From assembly GCF_000719975.1 (NCBI RefSeq), contig NZ_JOIJ01000015.1, positions 1 through 64,000 on the forward strand: 64,000 nucleotides of DNA, in the 5' to 3' direction. The position numbers were made by a program, and so were the translations under genes. Origin of the DNA: Prauserella rugosa. GTDB taxonomy: Bacteria > Actinomycetota > Actinomycetes > Mycobacteriales > Pseudonocardiaceae. The stretch's first letter is position 1. Every line of letters starts with the position of its first letter. Of this stretch, positions 1 through 7,196 are shown in pieces. The notes under the pieces were generated by a model. That model saw only the letters and a list, made by a program, of their open reading frames with translations. It had not been told where the DNA came from and made no database searches.

Positions 1-418
1 CGCGGATGTGACCGCCGACCTGTTATTGGGCAACGACCCGGGCGTTCGCGTCCCGGAAGCCGCTGCCATGGTCTACCTGCACATGCCGGTTGACGCGGCC
101 CTGTCGATGTCCGACAGCGGCTGCGAGCTCGACGGCTATGGGCCGATTCCGGCTGCGGTGGCGCGGGAGATCATGACCAACCGCGACAGCACCTGGCGGA
201 AGGTGATCTGCGATCCCGCCACCGGCCAACCTCTGGATCTCGGCCGTAGTCGCCGACGGCCCAACGCGGCCATCCGCGAACTCGTCCGCGTGCGCGACCG
301 GGAATGCGTCGTGCCCTGGTGCCGACGACCCGCTCGGCACTGCGACCTCACACCGGCAGACGCCGACCGATACTCCCGCCGAAACGATCCGACCCCGACG
401 AACCGCCACCCTTCTAGG
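1..418 (+). pseudogene. Truncated HNH/DUF222 endonuclease gene, 3' end at IS insertion
   Basis: Only the C-terminal part lies in the window; the frame is open to base 1, so the start is off the left edge. The run GPIPAAVAREIM, then DPATGQPLDLGR and VRDRECVVPWCRRPARHCDL, is typical of the DUF222/HNH (13E12-like) proteins that are abundant in actinobacteria. In the family CDL is normally followed by DH and a histidine-rich HNH core. Here it reads CDLTPADADRY and the core is absent. The frame meets the IS481 element at 419 and stops inside it at 437-439. Joining the sequence across the element predicts a TAG a few codons beyond the insertion, so the gene was probably already degenerate before the element arrived. 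No function is expected. Confidence 0.7.
413..418. repeat. Target-site duplication, left copy (TCTAGG)
   Basis: This 6-bp direct repeat is identical to 3221-3226 and directly abuts the left terminal repeat of the IS481 element. The central CTAG matches the known IS481 target consensus. Confidence 0.88.
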
Positions 419-441
419 TGTACTGACCGGGGACATTGATC
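419..441. repeat. IS481 left terminal inverted repeat
   Basis: These 23 bp begin TGTACTGACCGGGG and are the exact reverse complement of 3198-3220. Similarity between the two ends stops immediately after base 441. It begins with the TGT typical of IS481-family ends. Confidence 0.88.
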
Positions 442-490
442 GAGGAAACGGTTGACCTTGTCGTAGCGGCAATGTTTACGGTCGCTTGTC

Positions 491-1399
491 ATGACCATTT
501 CAATGATTGACAGTGCCTCGGGCATGAACCGAGTCCTGACGGCGGACGCGAAGGATCGCGCCGACCTCATCCGTGACATGTGGGCTCCGATGGCCGGGAT
601 GTACCACTTCATCCCCGGCGGCGTGGACATGGCCACCGTGCACCAGCAGAACTTCGGCTTCCGTCCGGACTCCGCGATCGAGCAGGTCCGCGAAGGTCTG
701 GAATCCCTTGTCGCGGCCGATGCGTGGACCCGCATCGAGAAGGCCCTCGAGGACGGGGTCGCAGCGTTGACGTCTGCCGATCCGGGTGTGACCATCCCCG
801 ACCTGAACGTGCTGCTCGTCCTGGGAGATCCGACCAGCCAGCACTTCGTCGACGAGGTGCAAGGGATGTCAGGGTTCGGCGGCATCAGCGGCTACATCGC
901 CATCACCGTCTGGCCCACCTCGCGCGTTCTCGATCGCCTCGAGGCGATCGCGGTCCACGAACTGCACCACAACGTGCGCTATTCACCCGGCGGGATCGTG
1001 TGGGACCCACAGACGGTGATGGTTGGCGAGCACGTTGTGTCCGAAGGGCTCGCCGACGTTTTCGCGTCCGAGTTGTATGGCGCCGCCGGCTACACCCACT
1101 TCGTGCGCGATGAAACCCGCTCCGACGACCAGGTCCTGGCGAAGGTTGCCAGCGGCCTGGGCGTCACAGGAATGGCAGACTTCGCCGCCTGGGTGCTGGG
1201 CGACTCGAGCGCACAACTGTTCGGTGCCGAGCCTGTCGGCTTGCCGACCGGGGCCGGTTATGCAGCCGGTGCTCGGCTTGTCCGCGAATACCTCGACGCC
1301 ACGGCCGCCACGGCCGCCCAAAACGTCCGCACTCCCGCGTCCGATATCCTGCGCATTGCGCTGCCACGGCTGGGCCTGACCACAGACGCGGCACACTGA
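491..1399 (+). CDS. DUF2268-type putative Zn-dependent protease (IS481 passenger)
   Basis: The product is 302 aa with no signal peptide or clear membrane segment. A zinc-binding HExxH motif is seen as HELHH at about residues 156-160, followed about 25 residues later by SEGLADVF, whose Glu can act as the third ligand. The N-terminal region and this arrangement match DUF2268, predicted cytoplasmic Zn proteases whose substrates are unknown. The start could be the ATG at 491 or 503; neither has a convincing Shine-Dalgarno, and the gene begins only about 50 bp inside the IS end, so it may use a promoter in or near the terminal repeat. A MerR regulator follows 26 bp downstream. The pairing suggests regulator and effector travel as a module. 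The physiological role is unknown. Confidence 0.75.
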   Translation: MTISMIDSASGMNRVLTADAKDRADLIRDMWAPMAGMYHFIPGGVDMATVHQQNFGFRPDSAIEQVREGLESLVAADAWTRIEKALEDGVAALTSADPGVTIPDLNVLLVLGDPTSQHFVDEVQGMSGFGGISGYIAITVWPTSRVLDRLEAIAVHELHHNVRYSPGGIVWDPQTVMVGEHVVSEGLADVFASELYGAAGYTHFVRDETRSDDQVLAKVASGLGVTGMADFAAWVLGDSSAQLFGAEPVGLPTGAGYAAGARLVREYLDATAATAAQNVRTPASDILRIALPRLGLTTDAAH

Positions 1400-1425
1400 G
1401 CAGCACGTCGATCGACAGGAGCCCG

Positions 1426-2196
1426 GTGATGGAATGGACGGTGCACGAGCTCGCTGAACGCGCAGGCATCAGCGGCCGCACGCTGCGCCACTATCACCGC
1501 ATCGGGCTGCTTGAACCCGATCGCGTCGGGTCCAACGGCTACCGCTACTACGGTCCCGACGCGGTCGCTCGCCTGCAACGCATCCTTCTGCTCCGCGACA
1601 CGGGTATGCCACTGGCCGACATCGCCGCAGTGCTCGACGCCCCCGAGACGCCGACCGCCGAGGTCGAAGCGCTCGAGGCCCACCTGACACAGCTCGCCGA
1701 GGACCGCGAGGCCCTGGACCGGCGCATCAGCGCGGTCAAGCACACCCTGCAGATGCGCCGCGAGGGCCGCGAACCGCGCATGGATGTGATGCTCGAAGGC
1801 TTCAACGACCGCTACGAGGCCGAGGTCGTACGACGGTGGGGACGCGAGGCCTTCGACGCGTCGAACCGGTGGTGGCATGCCAAGTCCGTGGAACAGCAAC
1901 GCGACTGGCAGGCCAACGCCCAGGCCCTGCTCACGCGGTGGGCAGAAATCCACGAAGCCGGCCACACACCCGGCTCACCAGTTGCTCAAGCGCACGCTGC
2001 CGACCACGTGGCCTGGTTCGCTGACATCCCCGGGACACCCACCCACGCCGGCGATGCCGAACGATCCGCCGCAATGGTGCAAGGCATGGCCGACCTCTAC
2101 GAAACCAACCCCGACTTCCACCAAACCTTCGGCAGCCCAGAAGCCGCGCAGTTCGCCGCGAACGCCCTGCGCATCCACGTGCAGCATCCGGCCTGA
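1426..2196 (+). CDS. MerR-family regulator with TipAS-like C-terminal domain (IS481 passenger)
   Basis: The product is 256 aa. The N-terminal winged helix-turn-helix reads WTVHELAERAGISGRTLRHY, followed by the GLLEPDRVGSNGYRYYG stretch typical of MerR proteins (residues 3-70). A coiled dimerisation helix spans about residues 75-120. The C-terminal half, with paired Trp and His and the NPDFHQTFG region, resembles TipAS ligand-binding domains, which bind thiopeptide-like or other multidrug ligands. GTG 1426 and ATG 1429 are both possible; AGGAG at 1415-1419 supports either. It is probably co-transcribed with the DUF2268 gene and may control it. MerR proteins usually twist a 19-20-bp-spaced promoter, which I could not locate here. 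Confidence 0.85.
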   Translation: MMEWTVHELAERAGISGRTLRHYHRIGLLEPDRVGSNGYRYYGPDAVARLQRILLLRDTGMPLADIAAVLDAPETPTAEVEALEAHLTQLAEDREALDRRISAVKHTLQMRREGREPRMDVMLEGFNDRYEAEVVRRWGREAFDASNRWWHAKSVEQQRDWQANAQALLTRWAEIHEAGHTPGSPVAQAHAADHVAWFADIPGTPTHAGDAERSAAMVQGMADLYETNPDFHQTFGSPEAAQFAANALRIHVQHPA

Positions 2197-2238
2197 CAGC
2201 GGCGGATGCCGCGGCGACGTCCCGTACCGAAAGATGCT

Positions 2239-3225
2239 ATGTCCCATCCCAACGCTGCCCTCACACCGCGTCACCGTCTGAAGGTTGCCCAACTCGTCGT
2301 CGAGGAGGGCTGGCCGATCAGTGAGGCCGCCGCCCGATTCCAGGTCTCGTGGCCGACCGTGAAACGCTGGGTCGACCGCTACCGCGCCGGCGAGCCCATG
2401 CACGACCGGTCCTCGCGCCCGAAGAGCTCGCCGAACAAGACGAGCAAGCCCGTCACGAAGCGGTGCGTCAACCTGCGGATCAGGTTGCGGGAAGGACCAG
2501 TTCAACTATCAGCGAGGCTCGGGATCGCGCCCTCCACCGTCCACCGCATCCTCACCACTGCTCGATTGAATCGGCTGTCGCACGTCGACCGGGCGACCGG
2601 CGAACCGATCCGTCGTTACGAGCACGCGCACCCCGGGTCGCTGGTGCACGTGGACGTGAAGAAGCTGGGGAACATCCCCGACGGCGGTGGCTGGCGCTAC
2701 GTCGGCCGACGCCAAGGCGACCGCAACCGCGTCGCCACGCCGGACAAGCCACGCAATCAGCACGGCGGACCCAAGCTGGGCTACGCCTACGTCCACACCG
2801 TGATCGACGACCACTCCCGCGTCGCGTACACCGAGATCCACGACGACGAGACTGCTGTCACTGCCGTTGGCGTCCTGCAACGAGCTGTCAACTGGTTCGC
2901 CGAGCGTGGGATCACGATCGAGCGAGTACTGTCCGACAACGGCGGTGCGTACCGGTCGAATCTGTGGCGCGGTACCTGCGAGGCGCTGTCGATCCGTCCG
3001 AGGTACACGCGCCCATATCGCCCGCAGACGAACGGGAAGGTCGAGCGCTTCCACCGCACAATGGCCGACGGGTGGGCTTACGCCCGCTGCTACTGCTCAG
3101 AGGCAGAACGACGCGACGCTCTCGAGTCATGGCTGCATCACTACAACCATCACCGACCCCACACGGCCTGCGCCAACCAGCCGCCCTTCACGCGGTTGAT
3201 CAATGTCCCCGGTCAGTACATCTAG
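2239..3225 (+). CDS. IS481-family transposase (DDE)
   Basis: The product is 328 aa from ATG 2239; an upstream in-frame start at 2206 is less likely. An N-terminal helix-turn-helix (LVVEEGWPISEAAARFQVSWPTVKRW, in part) recognises the ends. The integrase core has D139 (LVHVDVKK), D233 (LSDNGG) and E269 (GKVERFH), giving the DD(35)E spacing of IS481 and IS3 transposases. The length is normal and there is no frameshift, so it looks functional. The last codon and the TAG stop lie beyond the right terminal repeat and are supplied by the duplicated target TCTAGG. It acts in cut-and-paste or copy-paste mobilisation of the element with its passenger genes. Confidence 0.95.
   Translation: MSHPNAALTPRHRLKVAQLVVEEGWPISEAAARFQVSWPTVKRWVDRYRAGEPMHDRSSRPKSSPNKTSKPVTKRCVNLRIRLREGPVQLSARLGIAPSTVHRILTTARLNRLSHVDRATGEPIRRYEHAHPGSLVHVDVKKLGNIPDGGGWRYVGRRQGDRNRVATPDKPRNQHGGPKLGYAYVHTVIDDHSRVAYTEIHDDETAVTAVGVLQRAVNWFAERGITIERVLSDNGGAYRSNLWRGTCEALSIRPRYTRPYRPQTNGKVERFHRTMADGWAYARCYCSEAERRDALESWLHHYNHHRPHTACANQPPFTRLINVPGQYI
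3198..3220. repeat. IS481 right terminal inverted repeat
   Basis: This is an exact inverted copy of 419-441 and overlaps the 3' end of the transposase gene. It is followed directly by the right TCTAGG target duplicate at 3221-3226. Confidence 0.88.
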
Positions 3226-3226
3226 G
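3221..3226. repeat. Target-site duplication, right copy (TCTAGG)
   Basis: It is a direct repeat of 413-418. Bases 3223-3225 form the TAG stop codon of the transposase. Confidence 0.88.
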
Positions 3227-3232
3227 GACCGG

Positions 3233-3254
3233 TAGTGGCACGGAGTGCCGTTAA
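3233..3254. promoter_or_regulatory. Second TetR-operator-like palindrome at the 3' end of tetR
   Basis: Read on the minus strand, this 22-bp segment matches 18 of 22 positions of the palindrome at 4163-4184, including the GGCAC/GTGCC half-sites. It overlaps the stop codon of the TetR gene (3251-3253) and lies 7 bp from the IS right flank. It may be a decoy site, or a relic of a promoter whose gene is gone. Confidence 0.4.
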
Positions 3255-4135
3255 TCGGCCAGGGCGGCGTTGATCCTGCGCACGACCTCGGCGGTCGGGG
3301 TCGACGTGGTGAACACGGTGACGACCGTCCCGTCGGCGGTCGTCGCCGTGTCGGTGGTGGCAGGTACGACGGTCGCCGAGGTGGCCGTCGAACCCGTGGC
3401 CGGCCCGGGTGTGGCGCTCGCCCGGCGAACCATGGCGAACGCGCGGTCGGCCAGGCCGTGTGCATCGACGGTGCCGCCGCTGTGCAACCATTGCCGCAAC
3501 ACGTGGTTGTGGGCGGCCGCCACGGCAGCGGCGACGATCGGCGCGCGCATGTCGGCCGCCGGATCACCCACGTCGTGGAACCGCTCACGCAGATAGCGCG
3601 TGAACACTCGCTGATAACGGTCGACGCTCGCGACCTCCTTGTCGCGCAACGACGTCACCGTGCGCGTCAACCGATATCGTTTCAACGATACGTCCGGATC
3701 GTCCAGATACGAGTCCAACACCAACCGCACCGCGCGGCACACCGCGTCAACGGGATCCTCGACACCCGGATCGGCCTCCGCCAACATCCGCTCGATGTCC
3801 GCGAGCAGATCGTCGTGATTCGGGAAAATCGAATCCTCTTTGGACCGAAAGTAGCGGAAGAACGTCCGCCTTCCCACTCCCGCCGCCGCGGCGATGTCGT
3901 CCACCGTCGTCGTGTCATAACCGTGCGACAGGAAAAGATCGATCGCCGCATGCGTCAACAACCGCCGCACCTTCCGGCGACCCGCCTCCGTCCGCCCCGC
4001 ACGCGGGCGCGGAGACCCGTTCGACGACGACGCGACCGACACCGCCGCCGACCCGGACGACCCGGACGATGCCGCGGACGGCGGTACGGACGACGAACCC
4101 GACGACGAACCCGACGGCGAGGAAGAGGCGGTCAT
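3251..4135 (-). CDS. TetR-family transcriptional regulator
   Basis: The product is 294 aa, longer than the usual 190-220 because of a Ser/Pro/Ala-rich N-terminal tail (about residues 1-45) and a Thr/Ala-rich C-terminal stretch (about 245-275). The DNA-binding domain is clear at about residues 52-100, with TTTVDDIAAAAGVGRRTFFRYF. A downstream start inside the tail is possible. The gene diverges from the small protein at 4245, with a 25-bp palindrome between them, so it probably represses itself and that neighbour. The ligand is unknown. The C-terminal tail carries many T/A codons in repeats and probably evolved by slippage. Confidence 0.85.
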   Translation of the reverse strand: MTASSSPSGSSSGSSSVPPSAASSGSSGSAAVSVASSSNGSPRPRAGRTEAGRRKVRRLLTHAAIDLFLSHGYDTTTVDDIAAAAGVGRRTFFRYFRSKEDSIFPNHDDLLADIERMLAEADPGVEDPVDAVCRAVRLVLDSYLDDPDVSLKRYRLTRTVTSLRDKEVASVDRYQRVFTRYLRERFHDVGDPAADMRAPIVAAAVAAAHNHVLRQWLHSGGTVDAHGLADRAFAMVRRASATPGPATGSTATSATVVPATTDTATTADGTVVTVFTTSTPTAEVVRRINAALAD

Positions 4136-4161
4136 GCGGCGAAACGTAGCAGAAAACCCTT

Positions 4162-4186
4162 GCTAACGGCACTGAGTGCCATTAGC
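4162..4186. promoter_or_regulatory. Operator for the TetR at 3251-4135
   Basis: This is a 25-bp palindrome with arms GCTAACGGCACT and AGTGCCATTAGC around a central G, with one mismatch. It lies between the divergent tetR and the gene at 4245, the expected place and size for an autoregulatory TetR site. Confidence 0.7.
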
Positions 4187-4244
4187 GTAATGGTCCACCA
4201 AGGGAGACCAGGCTGGAGCAATGACGCGCCGCAGGAGGACCGCG

Positions 4245-4733
4245 ATGACCCTGGAGCTGGACGCGCAGGACACCACCCGTCCCGACTACCGCGGCACGTT
4301 CGGTTGGCCGGTCGAACAGTACGCGGGCGGCTTCCGCCTGATCACCGGCTCGGGCGTCGCCGCCGTCGTCGTACCGCGCGCGCTCTCCGACGCGGTGCTG
4401 ACCGACCTGCGCAAACTCGACTGCCTCGGTCCGGCGCTGGGACTGCCGACCCGGCGGGAACGCGTCACCGTCCTGCTCGCCGAGGCCGACGACTTCGGCG
4501 CCGCCCACCACCAGCCTCCCGACGGCGTGCGGGTGCTGCCGGCCGGATCCGTGGTCCCCCTGCCCGACGGACGACCCGACTGCGCCGCCCAGTGGCTCGT
4601 CGAACCCGACCCGTTCCGGCGATGGCTGCCCAGCCTCGGCTCCGTGCTCGCGGCGCTGGCCACCGTGCCGAACACCCGCGCCGGACACGCCTCCGCACGC
4701 CGCGACATCCCGCGGGAACTGCTGACCTGGTGA
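4245..4733 (+). CDS. Conserved hypothetical protein, divergent from TetR
   Basis: The product is 162 aa from ATG 4245, preferred because AGGAGG sits 7 bases upstream; an in-frame ATG at 4221 is the alternative. I do not recognise the family with confidence. The layout (GTFGWPVEQY near the N-terminus, then VAAVVVPRALSDAVLTDLRKLDCLGPALGLPTR) is loosely reminiscent of small Prim-Pol-like proteins of actinomycetes, but the catalytic Asp residues of a primase are not evident. There is no signal peptide or membrane segment, and it is rich in Asp, Pro and Leu. The palindrome at 4162-4186 lies between it and the divergent tetR, so the regulator probably controls this gene. Confidence 0.65.
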   Translation: MTLELDAQDTTRPDYRGTFGWPVEQYAGGFRLITGSGVAAVVVPRALSDAVLTDLRKLDCLGPALGLPTRRERVTVLLAEADDFGAAHHQPPDGVRVLPAGSVVPLPDGRPDCAAQWLVEPDPFRRWLPSLGSVLAALATVPNTRAGHASARRDIPRELLTW

Positions 4734-4807
4734 ACGAACGGGGCCGCGGCGCCCGCCGCTGTCGGCCCGGCCGCCCGGGCCGACAGCGGCGGTGCCGGTG
4801 CCGGCCG

Positions 4808-5866
4808 TCAGATGTCGACACCCTGACTGCGGAGCCAGGGGAGCGGGTCGATCTTGTTGCCGTTCTCGTGGATCTCGAAGTGCAGGTGCGGGCCGGTGGA
4901 CTGGCCACGGTTGCCCATCGTCGCGATCTGCTGCCCCGCCGACACCTGCTGGCCGACCGACACCATCGACTGGTCGATGTGGCCGTACACCGAGACGATG
5001 CCGCCCTCGTGCTGGACGCGCACCCACAGGCCGAAACCGCTCGCGGGGCCCGAGTCGATCACCTCGCCGGGCAGCGTCGAATGGATGGGCGTGCCGATGC
5101 TGTTGGCGATGTCGATGCCGTAGTGGACCGTGCCCCACCGGGCACCGTAGGTCGACGTCAGCGTGCCCTCTGCGGGCTTGGCCGCTCCGCCGGGCACGGT
5201 GGGCGCCGCCGTCGACGAACCGCTCGCGAGCGTTTGCGTGCGGCTGACGAGCCGGTCGATCTCGGCCTTGGCCTCCTCTTGCTCGTCCTGCGCCGCGGTG
5301 TAGGCCTGTTCGGCCTCGGCCTTGGCCGACGCGGCCCTGCGCTCGTTGGACGTCGCCGTGCGCAGCGCCGTCGTGGCCTCGCGCTCGGATGCGCGTTTGG
5401 CGCCGAGCGCCCGTTGCATCCGCTCCAGGACGCTCAACTGGTCGTCGCTGATCGCATTGAGCAGGGACGAACGTTCCAGCATCTCCGTGGGACTGTCGGC
5501 ACCGAGATAGGCCGACATCGAACCGATCGTGCTGCCCTGCCGGAAACTCGCCGAGGCGAACTTGTCCAGATCACCCTGCATGCCGTGGAAACGGCGGGCG
5601 GCCGACTCGGCGGCCGTGCGGGCCTTCTCGGCGCGTTCGCGCGCCTGGGTCGCGGCCTTCTGCGCCGCGTCGTGCTTGCGCTCGGCGTCGGTGAACGTCT
5701 GATAGCGCTGCGCCAGGCGGGCCTGCGCCTCGCGCAACTCGGTACGTGCGGTCTCGACGTCGTTCGTCGATTCCTGACCGTGAGCCGGGGTCATGGGGGC
5801 GACGACCAGCGCCAGCGCGGCCAGCGCAGCGGTCGTCACCCGTCTGAGCGCGTGGGGCGCACTCAT
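4808..5866 (-). CDS. Secreted M23 (LytM-type) peptidoglycan endopeptidase with coiled coil
   Basis: The product is 352 aa from ATG 5866, with GGAG 8 bases upstream; an upstream in-frame start would only add a non-signal leader. A signal peptide (residues 1-30, ending AHG) precedes a long Ala/Glu/Arg-rich coiled coil (about 33-230), as in EnvC and Rip-type proteins. The C-terminal LytM domain has the metal ligands of the H-x3-D type in VHYGIDIAN and the HLHFE motif near the end, so it should be an active zinc glycyl endopeptidase or an amidase activator. It acts in the cell wall, probably in septum or wall remodelling. It is convergent with the gene at 4245. Confidence 0.9.
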   Translation of the reverse strand: MSAPHALRRVTTAALAALALVVAPMTPAHGQESTNDVETARTELREAQARLAQRYQTFTDAERKHDAAQKAATQARERAEKARTAAESAARRFHGMQGDLDKFASASFRQGSTIGSMSAYLGADSPTEMLERSSLLNAISDDQLSVLERMQRALGAKRASEREATTALRTATSNERRAASAKAEAEQAYTAAQDEQEEAKAEIDRLVSRTQTLASGSSTAAPTVPGGAAKPAEGTLTSTYGARWGTVHYGIDIANSIGTPIHSTLPGEVIDSGPASGFGLWVRVQHEGGIVSVYGHIDQSMVSVGQQVSAGQQIATMGNRGQSTGPHLHFEIHENGNKIDPLPWLRSQGVDI

Positions 5867-5986
5867 GCGGGGTCTCCAATTGTGTTCCGGGCGTGTCGGG
5901 GGAAACACGCCACTCGGGTCGGGGTGTGGTGACTATGCGCAAAGTTCGGCCCGCGAAGCCAGCGCCTTTGAGAAGGACCACAACGA

Positions 5987-6013
5987 TCCGATCACGCCCA
6001 CGCCACGATCGGA
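5987..6013. terminator. Weak hairpin downstream of the CDF exporter gene
   Basis: Arms TCCGATC and GATCGGA are separated by 13 nt just past the stop of the minus-strand CDF gene. It could end that transcript. The stem is short. Confidence 0.35.
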
Positions 6014-6044
6014 CGCTGAGTACTCGTGCCGGAACCCGGTGTGG

Positions 6045-7106
6045 TCATCCGCTCCCGTGCGCCTCGCCCGCGCCCACGAGCGGTTCGGTGTGCACCGACG
6101 CGGCCGTCAGCCGGGGCACCTCGGCCGTGAGTGCCCGTTCGACGTCGTGCGCGATGGCGTGCGCGGCGACGACGTCGAGCGTCCCGTCCACCGCGACGTC
6201 CAGCTCCGCGCGCATGCTGTGGCCCAGCCAGCGCAGCCGCACCTGACGCACCGCGTGGACCCCGTCGACCCCGGCCGCCGTGCGTTCGACGTGCTCGGTC
6301 AGGTCCGGTTCGACCGCGTCCATCAGCCGGCCCAGCACCTCGCGCGCCGCTCCGCGGAGCACCCCGAGGATGGCGACCGTGATGGCCAGGCCGACGATCG
6401 GGTCGGCGATCGGGAAACCGAGCATGCTGCCCGCCGCACCCGCGACGACCGCCAGCGACGTGAACCCGTCCGTCCTGGCGTGCAGGCCGTCCGCGACGAG
6501 CGCCGCCGAACCGATCTCCCTGCCGACCCGGATGCGGTACCGCGCCACCAGTTCGTTGCCCACGAATCCGGCGAAGCCCGCGAGCATCGCCACCCACGCG
6601 TGCGTCATCGGCACCGGATCGACCAGTCTGCGCACCGACTCGTAGCCCGCGAGCGCGGCCGACGCGGCGATCAACACCACGACGACGACCCCGGCCAGGT
6701 CCTCGGCCCTGCCGAAGCCGTAGGTGTAGCGCCGCGACGCCGCGCGCCTGCCCAGCACGAAGGCGATCGCCAACGGGATCGACGTCAACGCGTCGGCGAA
6801 GTTGTGGATCGTGTCGCTCAGCAACGCCACCGACCCGGTCACCAGCACGATCGCCAGCTGCGCGATCGCCGTGACCAGCAGCCCGACGAACGACCACGCC
6901 AGCGCGCGCAGTCCCTTCGCGCTCGTCTCCATGGCCGTGTCGACGCGGTCGGCCGAGTCGTGGCTGTGCGGGGTCACCAGGTGTTTCAGGCGGGCCACCA
7001 GGCTGCTCCCGTGCCCGTGCCCGTGCCCGTGCCCGTGCCCGTGCCCGTGCCCGTGCCCGTGGTCGGTGGGGTCGCCGGAGTGGTGGTGTTCGTGCTGACG
7101 TGTCAC
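6045..7106 (-). CDS. Cation diffusion facilitator (CDF) metal exporter
   Basis: The product is 353 aa from GTG 7106 (VTRQHEHHH); longer reading frames upstream would run through the operator. It is a His-rich N-terminal tail with nine consecutive His-Gly pairs, then six membrane segments (about residues 50-260) with the CDF metal-site motif around SDTIHNFADALTS and HARTDGFTS, and a C-terminal cytoplasmic domain. It is a proton-coupled divalent metal efflux pump; substrate is likely Ni, Co or Zn. It diverges from a KmtR-like ArsR sensor across a perfect palindrome. The same pairing in Mycobacterium (KmtR and its CDF target) supports Ni/Co detoxification. Confidence 0.9.
   Translation of the reverse strand: MTRQHEHHHSGDPTDHGHGHGHGHGHGHGHGHGSSLVARLKHLVTPHSHDSADRVDTAMETSAKGLRALAWSFVGLLVTAIAQLAIVLVTGSVALLSDTIHNFADALTSIPLAIAFVLGRRAASRRYTYGFGRAEDLAGVVVVVLIAASAALAGYESVRRLVDPVPMTHAWVAMLAGFAGFVGNELVARYRIRVGREIGSAALVADGLHARTDGFTSLAVVAGAAGSMLGFPIADPIVGLAITVAILGVLRGAAREVLGRLMDAVEPDLTEHVERTAAGVDGVHAVRQVRLRWLGHSMRAELDVAVDGTLDVVAAHAIAHDVERALTAEVPRLTAASVHTEPLVGAGEAHGSG
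7008..7061. repeat. Nine tandem CCCGTG hexamers in the CDF gene
   Basis: Nine exact 6-bp units encode the (His-Gly)9 stretch of the CDF exporter on the minus strand. The perfect in-frame array is prone to slippage and would change the length of the metal-binding tail without breaking the frame. Confidence 0.95.
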
Positions 7107-7114
7107 GGCATCAC

Positions 7115-7136
7115 TATCTGCGTACTCACGCAGATA
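7115..7136. promoter_or_regulatory. Operator of the KmtR-like sensor
   Basis: This is a perfect palindrome with arms TATCTGCGT and ACGCAGATA separated by 4 nt, between the divergent CDF and arsR genes. The spacing fits ArsR/SmtB-type 12-2-12 style sites. It sits 9 bp upstream of the CDF start. Confidence 0.75.
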
Positions 7137-7196
7137 AGCAAGTGCGTATGTGCGTGAGAGTGATATTCGGTACGGACATCCAGTACGGTGACGGGC

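Larger units (their letters stand above)
419..3220 (+). mobile_element. IS481-family insertion element with two passenger genes
   Basis: The element is 2802 bp and bounded by perfect 23-bp inverted repeats (419-441 and 3198-3220, starting TGTACTGACC). It is flanked by direct repeats TCTAGG at 413-418 and 3221-3226. A 6-bp duplication with a central CTAG fits the NCTAGN target known for IS481. The transposase (2239-3225) abuts the right end, as is usual for the family. Ordinary family members are about 1-1.3 kb. The extra 1.75 kb holds a DUF2268 protease gene and a MerR-TipAS regulator, all co-oriented with the transposase. A single transposase, perfect ends and one target duplication argue that the whole unit moved together. 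Confidence 0.88.

Noticed and set aside
1..439. HNH frame considered as an intact gene
   Set aside because: The start lies off the edge, the HNH core is missing, and the last codons belong to the IS terminal repeat.
3245..5932. An 895-codon plus-strand frame across tetR and the M23 gene
   Set aside because: It is a shadow of the minus-strand tetR and M23 peptidase genes and is almost wholly Arg/Gly-rich with no domain.
7008..7061. Regular repeat considered as a CRISPR
   Set aside because: It is an uninterrupted hexamer array inside a coding sequence, with no spacers and no cas genes.
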